From Pegea sp. RAD2-039 (Eukaryota > Chordata > Thaliacea > Salpida > Salpidae): a stretch of 64,000 nt of DNA. The notes under the pieces are model-generated. The model saw only the letters and a list, made by a program, of their open reading frames with translations. It had not been told where the DNA came from and ran no database searches. This document shows, piece by piece, positions 12,120-25,006 of the stretch. Made by a program: the position numbers and the translations under genes. Each line of letters starts with the position of its first letter. The stretch's first letter is position 1. Location of the stretch: assembly GCA_034620365.1 (NCBI GenBank), contig JAQGEQ010000255.1:912596-976595 (forward strand). Direction: 5' to 3'.

Positions 12120-13228
12120 TCAAATACACACAATTCAGTATAGAGCTGAAAAATTTTAAACAATTGAGTGTATCGAGCTGTATAGGTTAAATTAAAGAAG
12201 ATAATAGAATTATTAGTTGTTATATTACATCAAAATTAAAATAAAAAAACAACATCGAAACCAATAACGAAGAATTACCACAAGTAATATCTACTATGAC
12301 AAAGTTAAACATGATAAGCTACTTTTCTAGCAACTATTTAGCACATAACACCTAACGATTAAGTTGTTGGTTATCACACAGAGCAATAGTATTTCTTTTT
12401 TACCTTATTCGAACTGCTCTTTCAATAAAACTCATTTTTAGCAATAAAATCAGTTGTAGATATAAAATTTAATTGCCATGTTATATTGGTATTTCCATTG
12501 TTTTAATATATGTAAAAAGTGAGCTATTATAAGTATTTAAATTATTACACTTAGTTCATGTGCTTTGCACTAGGTAGACCAAAACAAGTTTGTGTATTAA
12601 TAATTCTAAATACCAAATCCAAACTTTTTTCGAGAACTCGTTGGTATGCTAATTAATTAAGAGCACTAACTTGACAATGCTTCTTACTCGATAAAAGACA
12701 AGAGAAAAGGCATCAAAAACATTCCTTTGTATACTTTGTTTACTATTCATTAAACAGAATGTTAAAAAAATAAATATATGTCGAATTGAAAAAATTATTA
12801 AACCTTTTAAATTTGCTTTTGAATTTTTTTACTAATGATGTTGTAGAGATGTAACAAATTTTAAATCTTTCTGTACTAATCAAAAAAAAATTACTAAATT
12901 GATTGTTTCAGTTTGTAGATTTTGACAAAAAATAATATTTTATCAATTTCAGCACAAATCACAAATCACAAAAAAAATCATGAAACCAAATACTACAATG
13001 TCATAAAATTTTAATTAAATATTTCAAAAGAACAAGGTAAAAGCTGAGATAATATTAAGTTAAAAAGTTAGTTTTGACATTTACTGTTTAACTAATAGTT
13101 TATTAATTTTTAACTGTTCGTTTAATATAAATTTAAACTGTACTAATATACTACTATTATGGTAATACTACACTTTATAGAGATTTACTTCAGATAAATA
13201 AAAAAACCGCAGTATTTTATAATCCAAA

Positions 13229-13380
13229 TGAGTCACTAAATGCTAATAATCAAATAATTTGGATGAAATAAAGAAGTAAGTGAAAAGGTCATTAAATACA
13301 AATGAAATCAAATCTAAACAAGCTAACTGTAGTAAGTTATAAATGAAAATCTTATCGTGACGCAGCAGGATATGACGTCA
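13229..13380 (+). promoter_or_regulatory. AP-1 plus CRE block, unit 4
   Basis: TGAGTCA at 13229-13235 and TGACGTCA at 13373-13380. Confidence 0.5.
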
Positions 13381-14830
13381 TAGACTCTTCTTCTGATTGA
13401 CTTTTAGTACTGATGACTTGATGATTCAGTTTTATTAATTAAACAATATAATGAAGGATAGATTATCATTTTTAAGAATAAAAGGATGTTTAGCTATTAA
13501 TAAACTTATTAGTTTGACAAGGTTGAAATTAAGTCATAAACCGCTTTTTTGGTGTACTGTTAACGCTGATAATTTAACGATTCACTTTTCATCTTAAAGA
13601 TGATGGTGAAGAACATATTTCCCATTTCATACATCAAATGAAAACTGAATTATGGATAAAATAAATAGCTGATAAATTTTCTTAAAGTTTTTGAAACTTA
13701 AATTTAAAAAAATATTTTAAAAAATAACTTTCCATACTTGGGTTATAAATTACAATTACTACAATAGATATGAAAAAATACTTTAGACAACAACTCGAGT
13801 TAAAAGAAGTAAATCCATTTGTAAGAATCTTATTTTTACGGATAAGTAATGTTAGTTTAAAGAAAATAGAATTTGATCTATATTTATTATTAGGAAATTC
13901 ATGATTTTTTTCAGAAGAACCTAATACTAATCAATTTGCCTTTTTTAAAATAACTTTTCAGAAACCTCCTAAGTAGTTAAAATCTCAAACTCTGTTTAAA
14001 TATCTGCCGATATTGATTAAAATAATTTTTTAATAATTCCTTTTGTCTTTTGAAAAGTTTAAAATCATCTTAAAACAACTTTTAACGTACTTTTAAGTTT
14101 TTAATAAAGCAAAAATACCATTTTCATTGCAATTTATATAAAGGCTTGTAACAAATTGTTGTTAAATTACTTAATATTTTTAGGCCACAAAAATAAAAGT
14201 ACTAATAGTTTATTTTACAACTGTAGTACGTCATTTTTATTTTTCCCTATTTACTTAGTATTTGTTTTCATGCAATTTCCATAATGATTTATAATCTATT
14301 AAAATAATGTTTATAATTTTGCTAAAACTTAAAATTTACTATAAGAAGATTATTTTAGATTTAAATAATTGAGAAATCAGATAATTTTTGAAGTATTATT
14401 ATTTATTTAATCTTATAAGTATTTATTTAAATATAAATCATTAGTTTTGAGAGTTAATATTTTGTCCTTTTAATTTAAAAAATGTTTTTTTTCTTATGGA
14501 TTTTTTACTATAGAGTTCTCTTTATGAATTTTTCTACTTAAATAAAAAGTATTTATGTTTTTTAAGCTAGAAATTTGAGATATATTTTAATTTATTTTAG
14601 TCCATACTCTATTTTTTAGATTTCTGTTTTTTAATCATAAAGCAAGTTTTGTATCACACTTTTATAAAGTTATAAATTATTTCAAAAGTATACTTAAAGA
14701 TTTATGAATTTTAACTAAATCTTTAAACAGTATAATTAATAATAATAAACTTACTTTTACATTTAGAAAGGATAATTATATTTAAATTTTTTATTTTTTC
14801 AGGTTTTACTATTTAGTGATTATCTAATGA

Positions 14831-15016
14831 ATGAATATTATGGTAATGGTTGATATATTAAATGAAATCTTTGTTTTAATCAAAAAGGAGTACTTTAAAC
14901 AGAAGTTTGATAGATTTGGTTTGTATGCAAATTTTGATTTAATTAGTTTGATAAATTCTGAATTTAAGAGTTTGTTTATATTTATTTCAAGTTCTATTTT
15001 TCATTTAGATTTATAA
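14831..15016 (+). CDS. Small conserved repeat ORF, 61 codons, unit 4
   Basis: A-type copy; notable replacements are DGF to DRF and SISIF to SSSIF. Same length and flanks as the other full copies. Product unrecognised. Confidence 0.33.
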   Translation: MNIMVMVDILNEIFVLIKKEYFKQKFDRFGLYANFDLISLINSEFKSLFIFISSSIFHLDL

Positions 15017-15235
15017 ATTAAAAAGTTCAAAATGTATGTGAATGCGTTTAGTGTCTTAAGTTCATGTATTATTTATATCATAAAGACTCATTGTCCTTTA
15101 TCGTTATTAATTAACAACCTATTGTTGATTCAATGTTACATTTTTTTGCAATTTCAATTATGAACAAATAAGTATCAAGCTTGATAATAGCTGAAAGTAT
15201 TTCATTTTCAACTTCTTTGTTTTATGTGCTTTATA

Positions 15236-15514
15236 TCATCTTTCTTTTAAGGATGTTTGTTTTATAGTTGCTTCACTGATACCTGTTTGTTCATAAACTT
15301 TACTCAAAAATTTAGAATTTAGTTTAAATTTGACACAATGTCCTATAAACAGATTATAGAATATTATATTTATAGTATTTATGAAACATTGCTTATTTAA
15401 AAGTTTTGATATTCTTTTACCTTTTTCTTGAAAATAACTCTTAGCTGATTGTTGTGAAGTTAGTTTTTTCAACCTATGATTTAGATTTGCTGTAATCTCT
15501 TTTCTACAATTCAA
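15236..15514 (-). pseudogene. Antisense open frame with helix-turn-helix-like motif, unit 4
   Basis: A 92-codon open frame on the minus strand, without an ATG at its head (its first codon is TTG). It can be extended upstream about 20 codons further. It is lysine-rich at the start and ends FLSKVYEQTGISEATIK, which looks like the recognition half of a helix-turn-helix domain. It lies in the interval between the + strand 61-codon ORF and block beta, that is, in a putative intron. No family could be assigned. It may be an exon or remnant of a transposon or transcription-factor gene. Confidence 0.35.
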
Positions 15515-16600
15515 TTGAAATAATTTTCTTTTTAAAATAGTTGTTAGTAAGACAACAATGAAGTTTTTGGATTTTTAATTGACTTTTATAGCTGAAGATA
15601 AACTCATAAATATCTAATAAGTTTGTTGAATGTTAGTTAAAATGTATTCTGCTAACTGCTTTGAAACTTATGTTTAATGTTACTTTTTATTGATCATAAG
15701 ATTTAATGAAATTATAACACAACTTACATTTGTCAAACAACCTCTAACTAAGTAGAAGAAGTAATTAAGATTTTAAATGAAACATCAGAAGAAGACTTAT
15801 AACTTGTTCTTTCAATCGTTTTTTAGTCATACCAGCTAATACAACACATGGCTGATGGTGAACAATTGTAGGATAGTAAAAAGCGAATACAGAAGAAAAA
15901 GATCTCAGAAAATAGGAGATTTCTTCATTATGATCAAGTGGTTAATATAGTGAGTTAAATTCTTTTATTGTTGTATTCATTAATAATAAGTTGAATTAGT
16001 TTTAAAGTGATTTTATATAAATGGGCTAAATTTCCATAACTATTATATTTCAATTACATCTAAACCAAATAAACTAATATATCATTTTGATATACTTATG
16101 AAAATATTTAGTTTATCTGATGTAAAATATTGACTTTTAAAAATTCTTCAAAATCGATTTATACTAATCATTTGGTTTAATTAGTATACTTTATCTAAAT
16201 TGAATTAGTTTGCAGATTGAATGAAAGAAAAGAAACATCATAAGGTTTATTGTTTACAACATTCAAACTAAAGTGGAGACAAATTATGATGCTTTCAGGA
16301 AGCAACTTTCTTATAAAATCAGAATAAACAGAAGAAGTAAGAGAACAATCTCTTTTCAGGTAACTATTTAAAAGTAATCGTCAAAATCTAACTATAATGT
16401 TCAATCAACAGGTGTTGTAGAATACAAACTTAGTTCAAGTGATATTTCTCCTCAGTGACGTCAGTAAAGATGTAAGTGATGCCATCTGCAAACTGTCTTG
16501 CTGATCAGTGCAAGCTGAAACTCTGATTCAAACCTAAAATTTGTGGAAAGATTTGGAGAAAAAACATTCAAGTTAACTTCTTTTAATTTAAAAATGTCAG

Positions 16601-16847
16601 GGTCAAGTATCAATCAAATCTTCAGGAAAATACTGAAGACCGTGACGATAGTACTGATATTTTAAACAAAGATGAAAAATGTTTTATATCTAGTCGTCAA
16701 CCTTACATTAGAAGGGTTTCACAATCACCAAATAATCTCATTTATCAAACAGATGTAAAAAATGGTTCTGCGTTTCTCTTTTACCTGTTGAGATTTGATC
16801 TTTTGATTTTTTGTCGAGATCTCTTGCTGAAGGTTTACTTTTTTTGA
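16601..16847 (+). pseudogene. Putative last exon of the repeat gene, unit 4
   Basis: Same length, frame and TGA (16845-16847) as in unit 1. The acceptor is AATGTCAG and the AATAAA lies at 16875. One arginine codon of the RRPYIRR motif is changed (CGA to CAA). The frame is open throughout. Confidence 0.42.
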
Positions 16848-17175
16848 AATTAAAGTTTATTTGATTTTATGTTCAATAAAAAATGATTAAGATGATTATT
16901 TCACATCATTTAGATGATTATTTTAAATGGTTTTAGAATACCGTCTAGATGATTTCATTTACAGATTAATAAGAAATTGAGATGTAGAAAGTAATAATTG
17001 AACCACAGAGTTTTCTATGAATTTTATCAATTAACTATTTGTTAATTTTAAACAGTTTCTTTTAACCTTGTGAAAATACTCTACTTTAAGTTAGACTTTC
17101 TAGAACTTTTTTGTAATTGCAACTAAATTTCAAATGATAATTTTTTTAATTGCAACAGAATACCGCTGTATTTGA

Positions 17176-17191
17176 TATATAAGATGACTCA
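17176..17191 (+). promoter_or_regulatory. TATA box fused to AP-1 site, unit 5
   Basis: TATATAAG at 17176-17183 and TGACTCA at 17185-17191. The lead-in here reads ACCGCTGTA. Confidence 0.55.
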
Positions 17192-18164
17192 TCAAATGGA
17201 AACAGTATAGTATATAGCTGAGATTATTAAATCAATGAATTTGGTTGATTGATTAATTGTCATTTTAAATCAAAAATAGAGAGAAAAAAACAACATGCTA
17301 ACGAAAACCAAGAATTACCACAAGCAATATCTATTATGACATAATTGAACAAGATAAGCTACTTTTAAGCATATTTACTCCGACTTAGTAGACCTAAAAA
17401 AGTTTGTATCTTAATAGTTTCAAATACTATATCAAAATTATTTCTATTAACTCGTTTTTATGCTAAATTATAAGTAGCGCTAACTTGGTAAGGTTTCTTA
17501 CTCAATAAAAGACATAAGAAGAAGATTAAAATTCAATATTTTAGGTACTTCGTCGAATATACATTAAATAGAATATTAATATAGATATCTAAATTGAAAT
17601 AGGAATTGAAGCTTTTGAAGTTTTTTTTACTAATGAAGTTGTTGTGTAATAGAAAAACACTTTTTGAAACTTTCTAAGCTAATCAAAAGAGAAATCCTAA
17701 ATTGATTGATTCAGTTGGTTGATTTGTTCTATAAAAATTATAAATATCATTTGCAGCACAAACTGAATCAAATCACAAAACATATCATGAGACCAAATAC
17801 TACTAAGTCGTAAAATTTTAATTGAATATTTCAAAACAACAAGCTAAAAGCTGAGACCAAAGCTAAGTAAAAAAATTAATCTTGACTTTTACTGTTGGTT
17901 AATTATTCAATTATTTTTCACTGTTGATTTAATATATTTTCAAATTGTATATTTAGCACTACACTATAGAAATTTACTTCAGATGAACAAAATACCGCTG
18001 TATCTTATAATCCTAACAAGTCACTTAAAGCTGATAATCAAATGCTAATATAAGCTGAGTAGAGAAGTTGTTGAAAAGGTCATTTATTATAAATGACATC
18101 AAATCTATATTATTCTCACTGTAGAGAGTTATGAATTTATATAGTCTAATGACGCTGCTGGATA

Positions 18165-18172
18165 TGACGTCA
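18165..18172 (+). promoter_or_regulatory. CRE, unit 5 (AP-1 partner mutated)
   Basis: TGACGTCA is intact at 18165-18172, whereas the expected upstream AP-1 site reads CAAGTCA. Confidence 0.45.
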
Positions 18173-19079
18173 TTCACTTTTCTTCTGGTAAACTTTTAGT
18201 GCTGACAACTTGATGATTGTGTTTTATTAATTAAATACCATAATGAAGAATAGATTATCTTTTTTAGAATGAAAGAATGTATAGTTATCGTAAAACTTTT
18301 TAGTTTGACAAGGTTGAAAATGATATCTTATATCGTTCTTTTGGTGTACTGTTAGTGCTGATAACTTTACGATTCATTTTCCATCTAACAAAGATGATGG
18401 TGAAGAACATATTTCCCATTTTATACATCAAATGAAAACTCAATTATAGATAACTTAAATAGCATATAAATGTTCTTAAAGTTTTTGGTACATAAATAAA
18501 ATAAAATCTTTCAAAACATACGTTTCAGTACTTTTGTTAGAGATTACAATTACTATAATGACTATAAAAATAATTTTATATAAGAACAACAATTTAAGTT
18601 AAGCGAAGTAAAATCAGTTGAAAAAATCTTACTCAGAAAGATAAGTAATATCAGTTTAAAGAAAATACAAATTGATCTATACTTATTATTAGGAAATTCA
18701 TGTTTTATTTTCAAAGCACCTAATACTAATACCTTTGCTTTATATTGTTATATATATTAAGGTTTACGACAATTTCAAAACAAATTCAAAACACAGCGTC
18801 TTATCGAATCCCTTAAAAGATCTTAATGAGTATTGGAATGAATCACTTAACTCGGCAGATTTGTACTAATCGTAATACAAACTGCTACTACAGAGTCTAG
18901 ATCATTCTTTCTAAAGATTAAACTGCAATAAAGATACAAATCGTAAAAAATTAAATCATAAACTTATTTACATACTAATTAATTTGAATTATTTTGTTTC
19001 AACTTTGTGTAAATGCTGTGGATAAAATTAGACTTTCTAGAAATTTGTTTTAATTGCAACAGAATACCGCTGCAATTGG

Positions 19080-19095
19080 TATATAAGATGACTCA
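19080..19095 (+). promoter_or_regulatory. TATA box fused to AP-1 site, unit 6
   Basis: TATATAAG at 19080-19087 and TGACTCA at 19089-19095. The base before the TATA run differs from other copies but both motifs are perfect. Confidence 0.57.
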
Positions 19096-20202
19096 TCAAA
19101 TACACACAATTCAGTATAGAGCTGAACAATTTTAAACAATTGTGTGTATAGAGCTGATATTGTTAAATTAAAGAAGATAATAGAATTATTAGTTGTTATA
19201 TTACATCAAAATTAAAATAAAAAAACAACATCGAAACCAATAACGAAGAATTACCACAAGTAATATCTACTATGACAAAGTTAAACATGAAAAGCTACTT
19301 TTCTAGCAACTATTTAGCATATACCACTTAAAGATTAAGTTGTTGGTTATCGCACAGAGCAATAGTATTTCTTTTTTACCTTATTCGAACTGCTCTTTCA
19401 ATAAATCTCATTGTTAGCAATAAAATCAGTTGTAGATATAAAATTTAATTGCCACGTTATATTGGTATTACCATTGTTTTAATATATGTAAGAAGTAAGC
19501 TATTATAAGTATTTAAATTATTACACTTAGTTCATGTGCTTTGCACTAGGTAGACCAAAACAAGTTTGTGTATTAATAACTCTAAATACCAAATCCAAAC
19601 TTTTTTCGAGAACTCGTTGGTATGCTAATTAATTAAGAGCACTAACATGACAATGCTTCTTACTCGATAAAAGACAAGAGAAAAGGCGTCAAAAACATTC
19701 CTTTGTATACTTTGTTTACTATTCATTAAACAGAACGTTAAAAAATAAATATATGTCGAATTGAAAAAAGTATTAAACCTTTTAAAATTTGCTTTTGAAT
19801 TTTTTTACTAATGATGTTGTAGAGATGTAGCAAATTTTAAATCTTTCTGTACTAATCAAAAAAAATTCCTAAATTGATTTTTTCAGTTTGTAGATTTGTA
19901 CACAAAATAATATTTTATCAATTGCAGCACAAATCACAAATCACAAAAAAAATCATGAAACCAAATACTACAATGTCATAAAATGTTAATTAAATATTTC
20001 AAAAGAACAAGATAAGAGCTGAGATAATGTTAAGTTAGAAAGTTAGTTTTGACATTAACTGTTTAACTAATAGTTTATTAATTTTTAACTGTTCGTTTAA
20101 TATAAATTTAAACTGTACTATTATACTACTATTATAGTAATACTACACTTTATAGAGATTTACTTCAGATAAATAAAAAACCGCTGTATTTTATAATCCA
20201 AA

Positions 20203-20354
20203 TGAGTCACATAATGGTAATAATCAAATAATTTGGATGAATTAAAGAAGTAAGTGAAAAGGTCATTAAATACAAATGAGATCAAGTCTAAACAAGCTAA
20301 CTGTAGTAAGTTATAAATGAAAATCTTATCGTGACGCAGCAGGATATGACGTCA
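20203..20354 (+). promoter_or_regulatory. AP-1 plus CRE block, unit 6
   Basis: TGAGTCA at 20203-20209 and TGACGTCA at 20347-20354. Confidence 0.5.
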
Positions 20355-21812
20355 TAGACTCTTCTTCTGGTTGAATTTTAGTGCTGATCACTTGGTGATT
20401 CAGTTTTATTAATTAAACAATATAATGAAGGATAGATTATCAATTTTAAGAATAAAAGGATGTTTAGCTATTAATAAACTTATTAGTTTGACTAGGTTGA
20501 AATTAAGTCATAAACCGCTTTTTTGGTGTACTGTTAACGCTGATAAATTAACAATTCATTTTTCATCTTAAAGATGATGGTGAAGAACATATTTCCCATT
20601 TCATACATCAAATGAAAACTGAATTATGGATAAAATAAATAGCTGATAAATTTTCTTAAAGTTTTTGAAACTTAAATTTAAAAAAATATTAAAAAAAATA
20701 ACTTTCCATACTTGGGTTATAAATTACAATTACTACAATAGATATGAAAAAATACTTTAGATAAGAACAACAACTTGAGTTAAAAGAAGTAAAATCGTTT
20801 GTAAGAATCTTACTTTGACAGATAAGTAATATTAGTTTAAAGAAAATAGAATTTGATCTATAATTATTATTAGGAAACTCATGATTTTTTTTCAAAAGAA
20901 CCTAATACTAATATATTTGCCTTTTTTAAAATAACTTTTCAGAAACCTCCTAAGTAGTTAAAATCTCAAACTCTGTTTAAATATCTGCCGATATTGATTA
21001 AAATAATTTTTTAATAATTCCTTTTGTCTTTTGAAAAGTTTAAATTCATCTTAAAACAACTTTTAACTTACTTTTAAGTTTTTAATAAAGCAAAAATACC
21101 ATTTTCATTGCAATTTATATAAAGGCTTGTAACAAATTGTTGTTAAATTACTTAATATTTTTAGGCCACTAAAAATAAAAGTACTAATAGTTTATTTTAC
21201 TACTGTAGTACGTCATTTTTATTTTTCCCTATGTACTTAGTATTTGTTTTCATGCAATTTCCATAATGGTTTGCAATCTATTAAAATATTGTTTATAATT
21301 TTGCTAAAACTTCAAATGTACTATTAGAATATTATTTTAGATTTTAATAGTTGAGAAATTAGGTAATTATTTAAGTATTATTAATTATTTAATGTTATAA
21401 GTATTTATTTAAATATAAATCATTAGTTTTGAGAGTTAATATTTTGTCCTTTTAATTTAAAAAATGTTTTTTTTCTTATGGATTTTTTACTATAGAGTTC
21501 TCTTTATGAATTTTTCTACTTAAATAAAAAGTATTTATGTTTTTTAAACTAGAAATTTTAGATATATTTTAATTTATTTTACTCCATATACTATTTTTTA
21601 AATTTCTATTTTTTAATCATAAAGCAAGTTTTGTATCACACTTTTATATAGTTATAAATTATTTCAAAAGTATACTTAAAGATTTATGAATTTTAACTAA
21701 ATCTTTAAATAGTATTATTAATAATAATAAACTTACTTTTACATTTAGAAAGGATAATTATATTTAAATTTTTTGTTTTTTCAGGTTTTACCATTTAGTA
21801 ATTATCTAATGG

Positions 21813-21998
21813 ATGAATATTATGGTAATGGTTGATATATTAAATGAAATCTTTGTTTTAATTAAAAAGGAGTACTTTAAACAGAAGTTTGGTGGATTTG
21901 GTTTGTATGCAAATTTTGATTTAATAAGTTTGATAACTTCTGAATTTAAGAGTTTGTTTATATTTATTTCAATTTCAATTTTTCATTTAGATTTATAA
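21813..21998 (+). CDS. Small conserved repeat ORF, 61 codons, unit 6
   Basis: A-type copy with DGF to GGF and ITSEF. The length is identical to the other full copies. Product unrecognised. Confidence 0.33.
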   Translation: MNIMVMVDILNEIFVLIKKEYFKQKFGGFGLYANFDLISLITSEFKSLFIFISISIFHLDL

Positions 21999-22217
21999 AT
22001 TAAAAAGTTCATAATGTCTGTGAATGCGTTTGATGTCTTGAGTTCATGTATTATTTATATCATAATGACTCATTGTCCTTTATTGTGATTAATAAACAAC
22101 CTATTGTTGATATGATGTTACCTTTTGTTGGGATTTCAATTATGAACAAATAAGTATCAAGTTTGATAATAGCTGATAGTATTTCATTTTCAATTTCTTT
22201 GTTTTATGTGCTTTATA

Positions 22218-22496
22218 TCATCTTTCTTTTAAGGATGTTTGTTTTATAGTTGCTTCACTGATACCTGTTTGTTCATAAACTTTACTCAAAAATTTAGAAT
22301 TTAGTTTAAATTTGACACAATGTCCTATAAACAGATTATAGATTATTATATTTATAGTATTTATGAAACATTGCTTATTTAAAAGTTTTGATATTCTTTT
22401 ACCTTTTTCTTGAAAATAACCCTTAGCTGATTTTTGTGAAGTTAGTTTTTTCAACCTATGATTTAGATTTGCTGTAATCTTTTTTCTACAATTCAA
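22218..22496 (-). pseudogene. Antisense open frame with helix-turn-helix-like motif, unit 6
   Basis: Second intact copy of the minus-strand frame, with a handful of replacements relative to unit 4 (for example KEI to KKI and SQQSAKS to SQKSAKG). In units 1, 2 and 7 the corresponding stretch is closed by stops. Confidence 0.35.
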
Positions 22497-23589
22497 TTGA
22501 AATAATTTTCTTTTTAAAATAGTTGTTAGTAAGACAACAATGAAGTTTTTGGATTTTTAATTGACTTTTATAGCTAAAGACAGATTCATCAATATTTAAT
22601 AAGTTTGTTGAATGTTAATTAAAATGTATTCTGCTAACTGCTTTGAAACTTATGTTTAATGTTACTTTATATTGATCATAAGATTTAACAAAAATATGAC
22701 ACACATTACATTTGTCAAACAACCTCCAACTAAGTAGAAGAAGTAATTAAGATTTTAAATGAAACATCAGAAGAAGACATATAACTTTTTCTTTCAAATG
22801 TTTTTTAGTCATACCAGCTTACACAACACATGACTGATGGTGAACAATTGTATGATAGTAAAAAGCGAATACAGAAGAAAAAGATCTCAGAAAATAGTGA
22901 AAATTCTTCAGTATGATCAAGTGGTTAATATTGTGAGTTAAATTCTTTTATTGTTGTATTCATTAATAATAAGTTGAATTAGTTTTAAAGTGATTTTATA
23001 TAAATGGGCTAAATTTACATTACTATTATATTTCAATTACATCTTTACCAAATAAACTAAAATATCATTTTTATATACTTATGAAAATATTTAGTTTATC
23101 TGATGTAAAATATTGATTTTTAAAAATTCTTCAAAATCGATTTATCCTAATTATTTGGTTTAATTAGTTTACTTTATCTAAATTGATTTTTTTGTAGAAT
23201 GAATGAAAGAAAAGAAACATCATAAGGTTTATTGTTTACAATATTCAAACTAAAGTGGAAACAAATTATGATGCTTTCAGGAAGCAACTTTCTTATGAAT
23301 CAGAATAAACAGAAGAAGTAAGAGAACAATCTCTTTTCAGGTAACTATTTAAAAGTAATAGTCAAAATCTAACTATAATGTTCAATCAACAGGTCTGGTA
23401 GAATACAAACTTAATTCAAGTGATATTTTTCCTCACTGACGTCAGTAAAGATTTACAGACACAAGTGATGCCATCTGCAAACTGTCTTGCTGATCAGTGC
23501 AAGCTGAAACTCTGATTCAAACCTAAAATTTGTGGAAAGATTTGGAGAAAAAACATTCAAGATAACTTCTTTTAATTTAAAAATGTCAG

Positions 23590-23836
23590 GGTCGAGTATC
23601 AATCAAATCTTCAGGAAAATACTGAAGACCGTGACGATAGTACTGATATTTTAAACAAAGATGAAAAATGTTTTATATCTAGTAGTCGACCTTACATTAG
23701 AAGGGTTTCACAATCACCAAATAATCTCATTTATCAAACAGATGTAAAAAATGGTTCTGCGTTTCTCTTTTACCTGTTGAGATTTGATCTTTTGATTTTT
23801 TGTCAAGATCTTTTGTTGAATGTCTACTTTCTTTGA
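23590..23836 (+). pseudogene. Putative last exon of the repeat gene, unit 6
   Basis: Third intact 81-codon copy, stop at 23834-23836 and AATAAA at 23864. It reads VEYQ instead of VKYQ at the start. With units 1 and 4 it shows that A-type copies keep this frame, whereas the B-type copy of unit 2 has a one-base deletion. Confidence 0.42.
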
Positions 23837-24164
23837 AAATAAAGTTTGTTTGATTTAATGTTCAATAAAAAATGATTAAGATGATTATTTCACATCATTT
23901 AGATGATTATTTTAAATGGTTTTAGAATACCGTCTAGATAATTTCATTTACAGATTAATAAGAAATTGAGATGTAGAAAGTAATAATTGAACCACAGAGT
24001 TTTCTATGAGTTTTATCAATTAACTATTTGTTAATTTTAAACAGTTTCTTTTAACCTTGTGAAAATACTCTACTTTAAGTTAGACTTTCTAGAACTTTTT
24101 TGTAATTGCAACTAAATTTTAAATCATCATTTTTTTAATTGCAACAGAATACCGCTGCATTTGA

Positions 24165-24180
24165 TATATAAGATGACTCA
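24165..24180 (+). promoter_or_regulatory. TATA box fused to AP-1 site, unit 7
   Basis: TATATAAG at 24165-24172 and TGACTCA at 24174-24180, intact even though the CRE of this unit is lost. Confidence 0.55.
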
Positions 24181-24999
24181 TCAAATGCAAACACAATAGT
24201 ATATAGCTGAGATTATTAAATCAAAGAATTTAGTTTATTTATTAATTGTCATTTTACATCAGAACTAGAAAAAAAAAAACAGCAAAACCAAGAATGAAGA
24301 ATTACCACAAGTAATATTGCTATGACAAAGTTAAGCATCATGAGCTAATTTTCAGCTTTTGTGTTCTGATGTAGTAAACCACAACAAGTTTGTATTTTAA
24401 TACTTTCAAATACCAAATCCAAATTATTTCAAATAACTCGTTTTTATGATAATTTATTAATAGCGCTTAATTGATAATGTTTCTTAATCGATAAAAGTCA
24501 TAAGAAGAAGAATAAAAATTAATAATTGGTGTACTTCATTGTCTATGCTTTTAATAGAGTATTAATATATATATATCTAAATTGAAAAAAAGTATTGAAG
24601 CTCTTCAAGTTTTTTTAAAAATGATGTTGTGTAATGCATGAAACAATTTAAAAAAAATTTTAAACTAATCAAAAGAGAATTTCTAAATTGATTGTTTCAG
24701 TTGGTTGAATTATTAAAAAAAATTTAAATATCATTTGCATCACTAACTGAAACAAATCACAAAACATATCGTAAGACCAAATACTACTACGTCGTAAAAT
24801 TTTAATTGATATTTCAAAACAACAAGCTAAAAGCTGAGACCAAAGCTAAGTAAAAAAATTAATTATGACTTCTACTGTTAGCTAATTATTCAATTATTTT
24901 TCACTGTTGATTTAATATATTTTCAAACTGTATATTTAGCACTACACTATAGAAATTTACTTCAGATAAACAAAATACCGCTGTATCTTATAATCCAAA

Positions 25000-25006
25000 T
25001 GAGTCA
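25000..25006 (+). promoter_or_regulatory. AP-1 site, unit 7 (CRE partner mutated)
   Basis: TGAGTCA is intact. The CRE expected near 25,147 reads TGACTTTA. Confidence 0.4.

Larger units (their letters stand above)
11875..16960 (+). repeat. Array unit 4: A-type, full length
   Basis: Full A monomer beginning CTCGGCAGATTTG. TATA/AP-1 lies at 12104-12119, TGAGTCA at 13229, CRE at 13373, the 61-codon ORF at 14831, an open antisense frame at 15236-15514, an extra CRE at 16456 and an intact last exon at 16601-16847. With unit 5 it forms one 6,976-bp higher-order repeat. Confidence 0.88.
16961..18850 (+). repeat. Array unit 5: B-type head only
   Basis: A short B head closely matching unit 3. TATA/AP-1 lies at 17176-17191 and CRE at 18165. 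The second AP-1 site is mutated (CAAGTCA near 18,018 instead of TGAGTCA). It ends in the same A-type boundary sequence as unit 3. Confidence 0.87.
18851..23949 (+). repeat. Array unit 6: A-type, full length
   Basis: Full A monomer, very close to unit 4. TATA/AP-1 lies at 19080-19095 (the preceding base pair differs, TTGGTATATAAG), TGAGTCA at 20203, CRE at 20347, the 61-codon ORF at 21813, an open antisense frame at 22218-22496, an extra CRE at 23437 and an intact last exon at 23590-23836. Confidence 0.88.

Noticed and set aside
20689-20895. Minus-strand 68-codon frame in unit 6
   Set aside because: Not preserved in the equivalent positions of units 1 and 4 and of low-complexity composition; chance.
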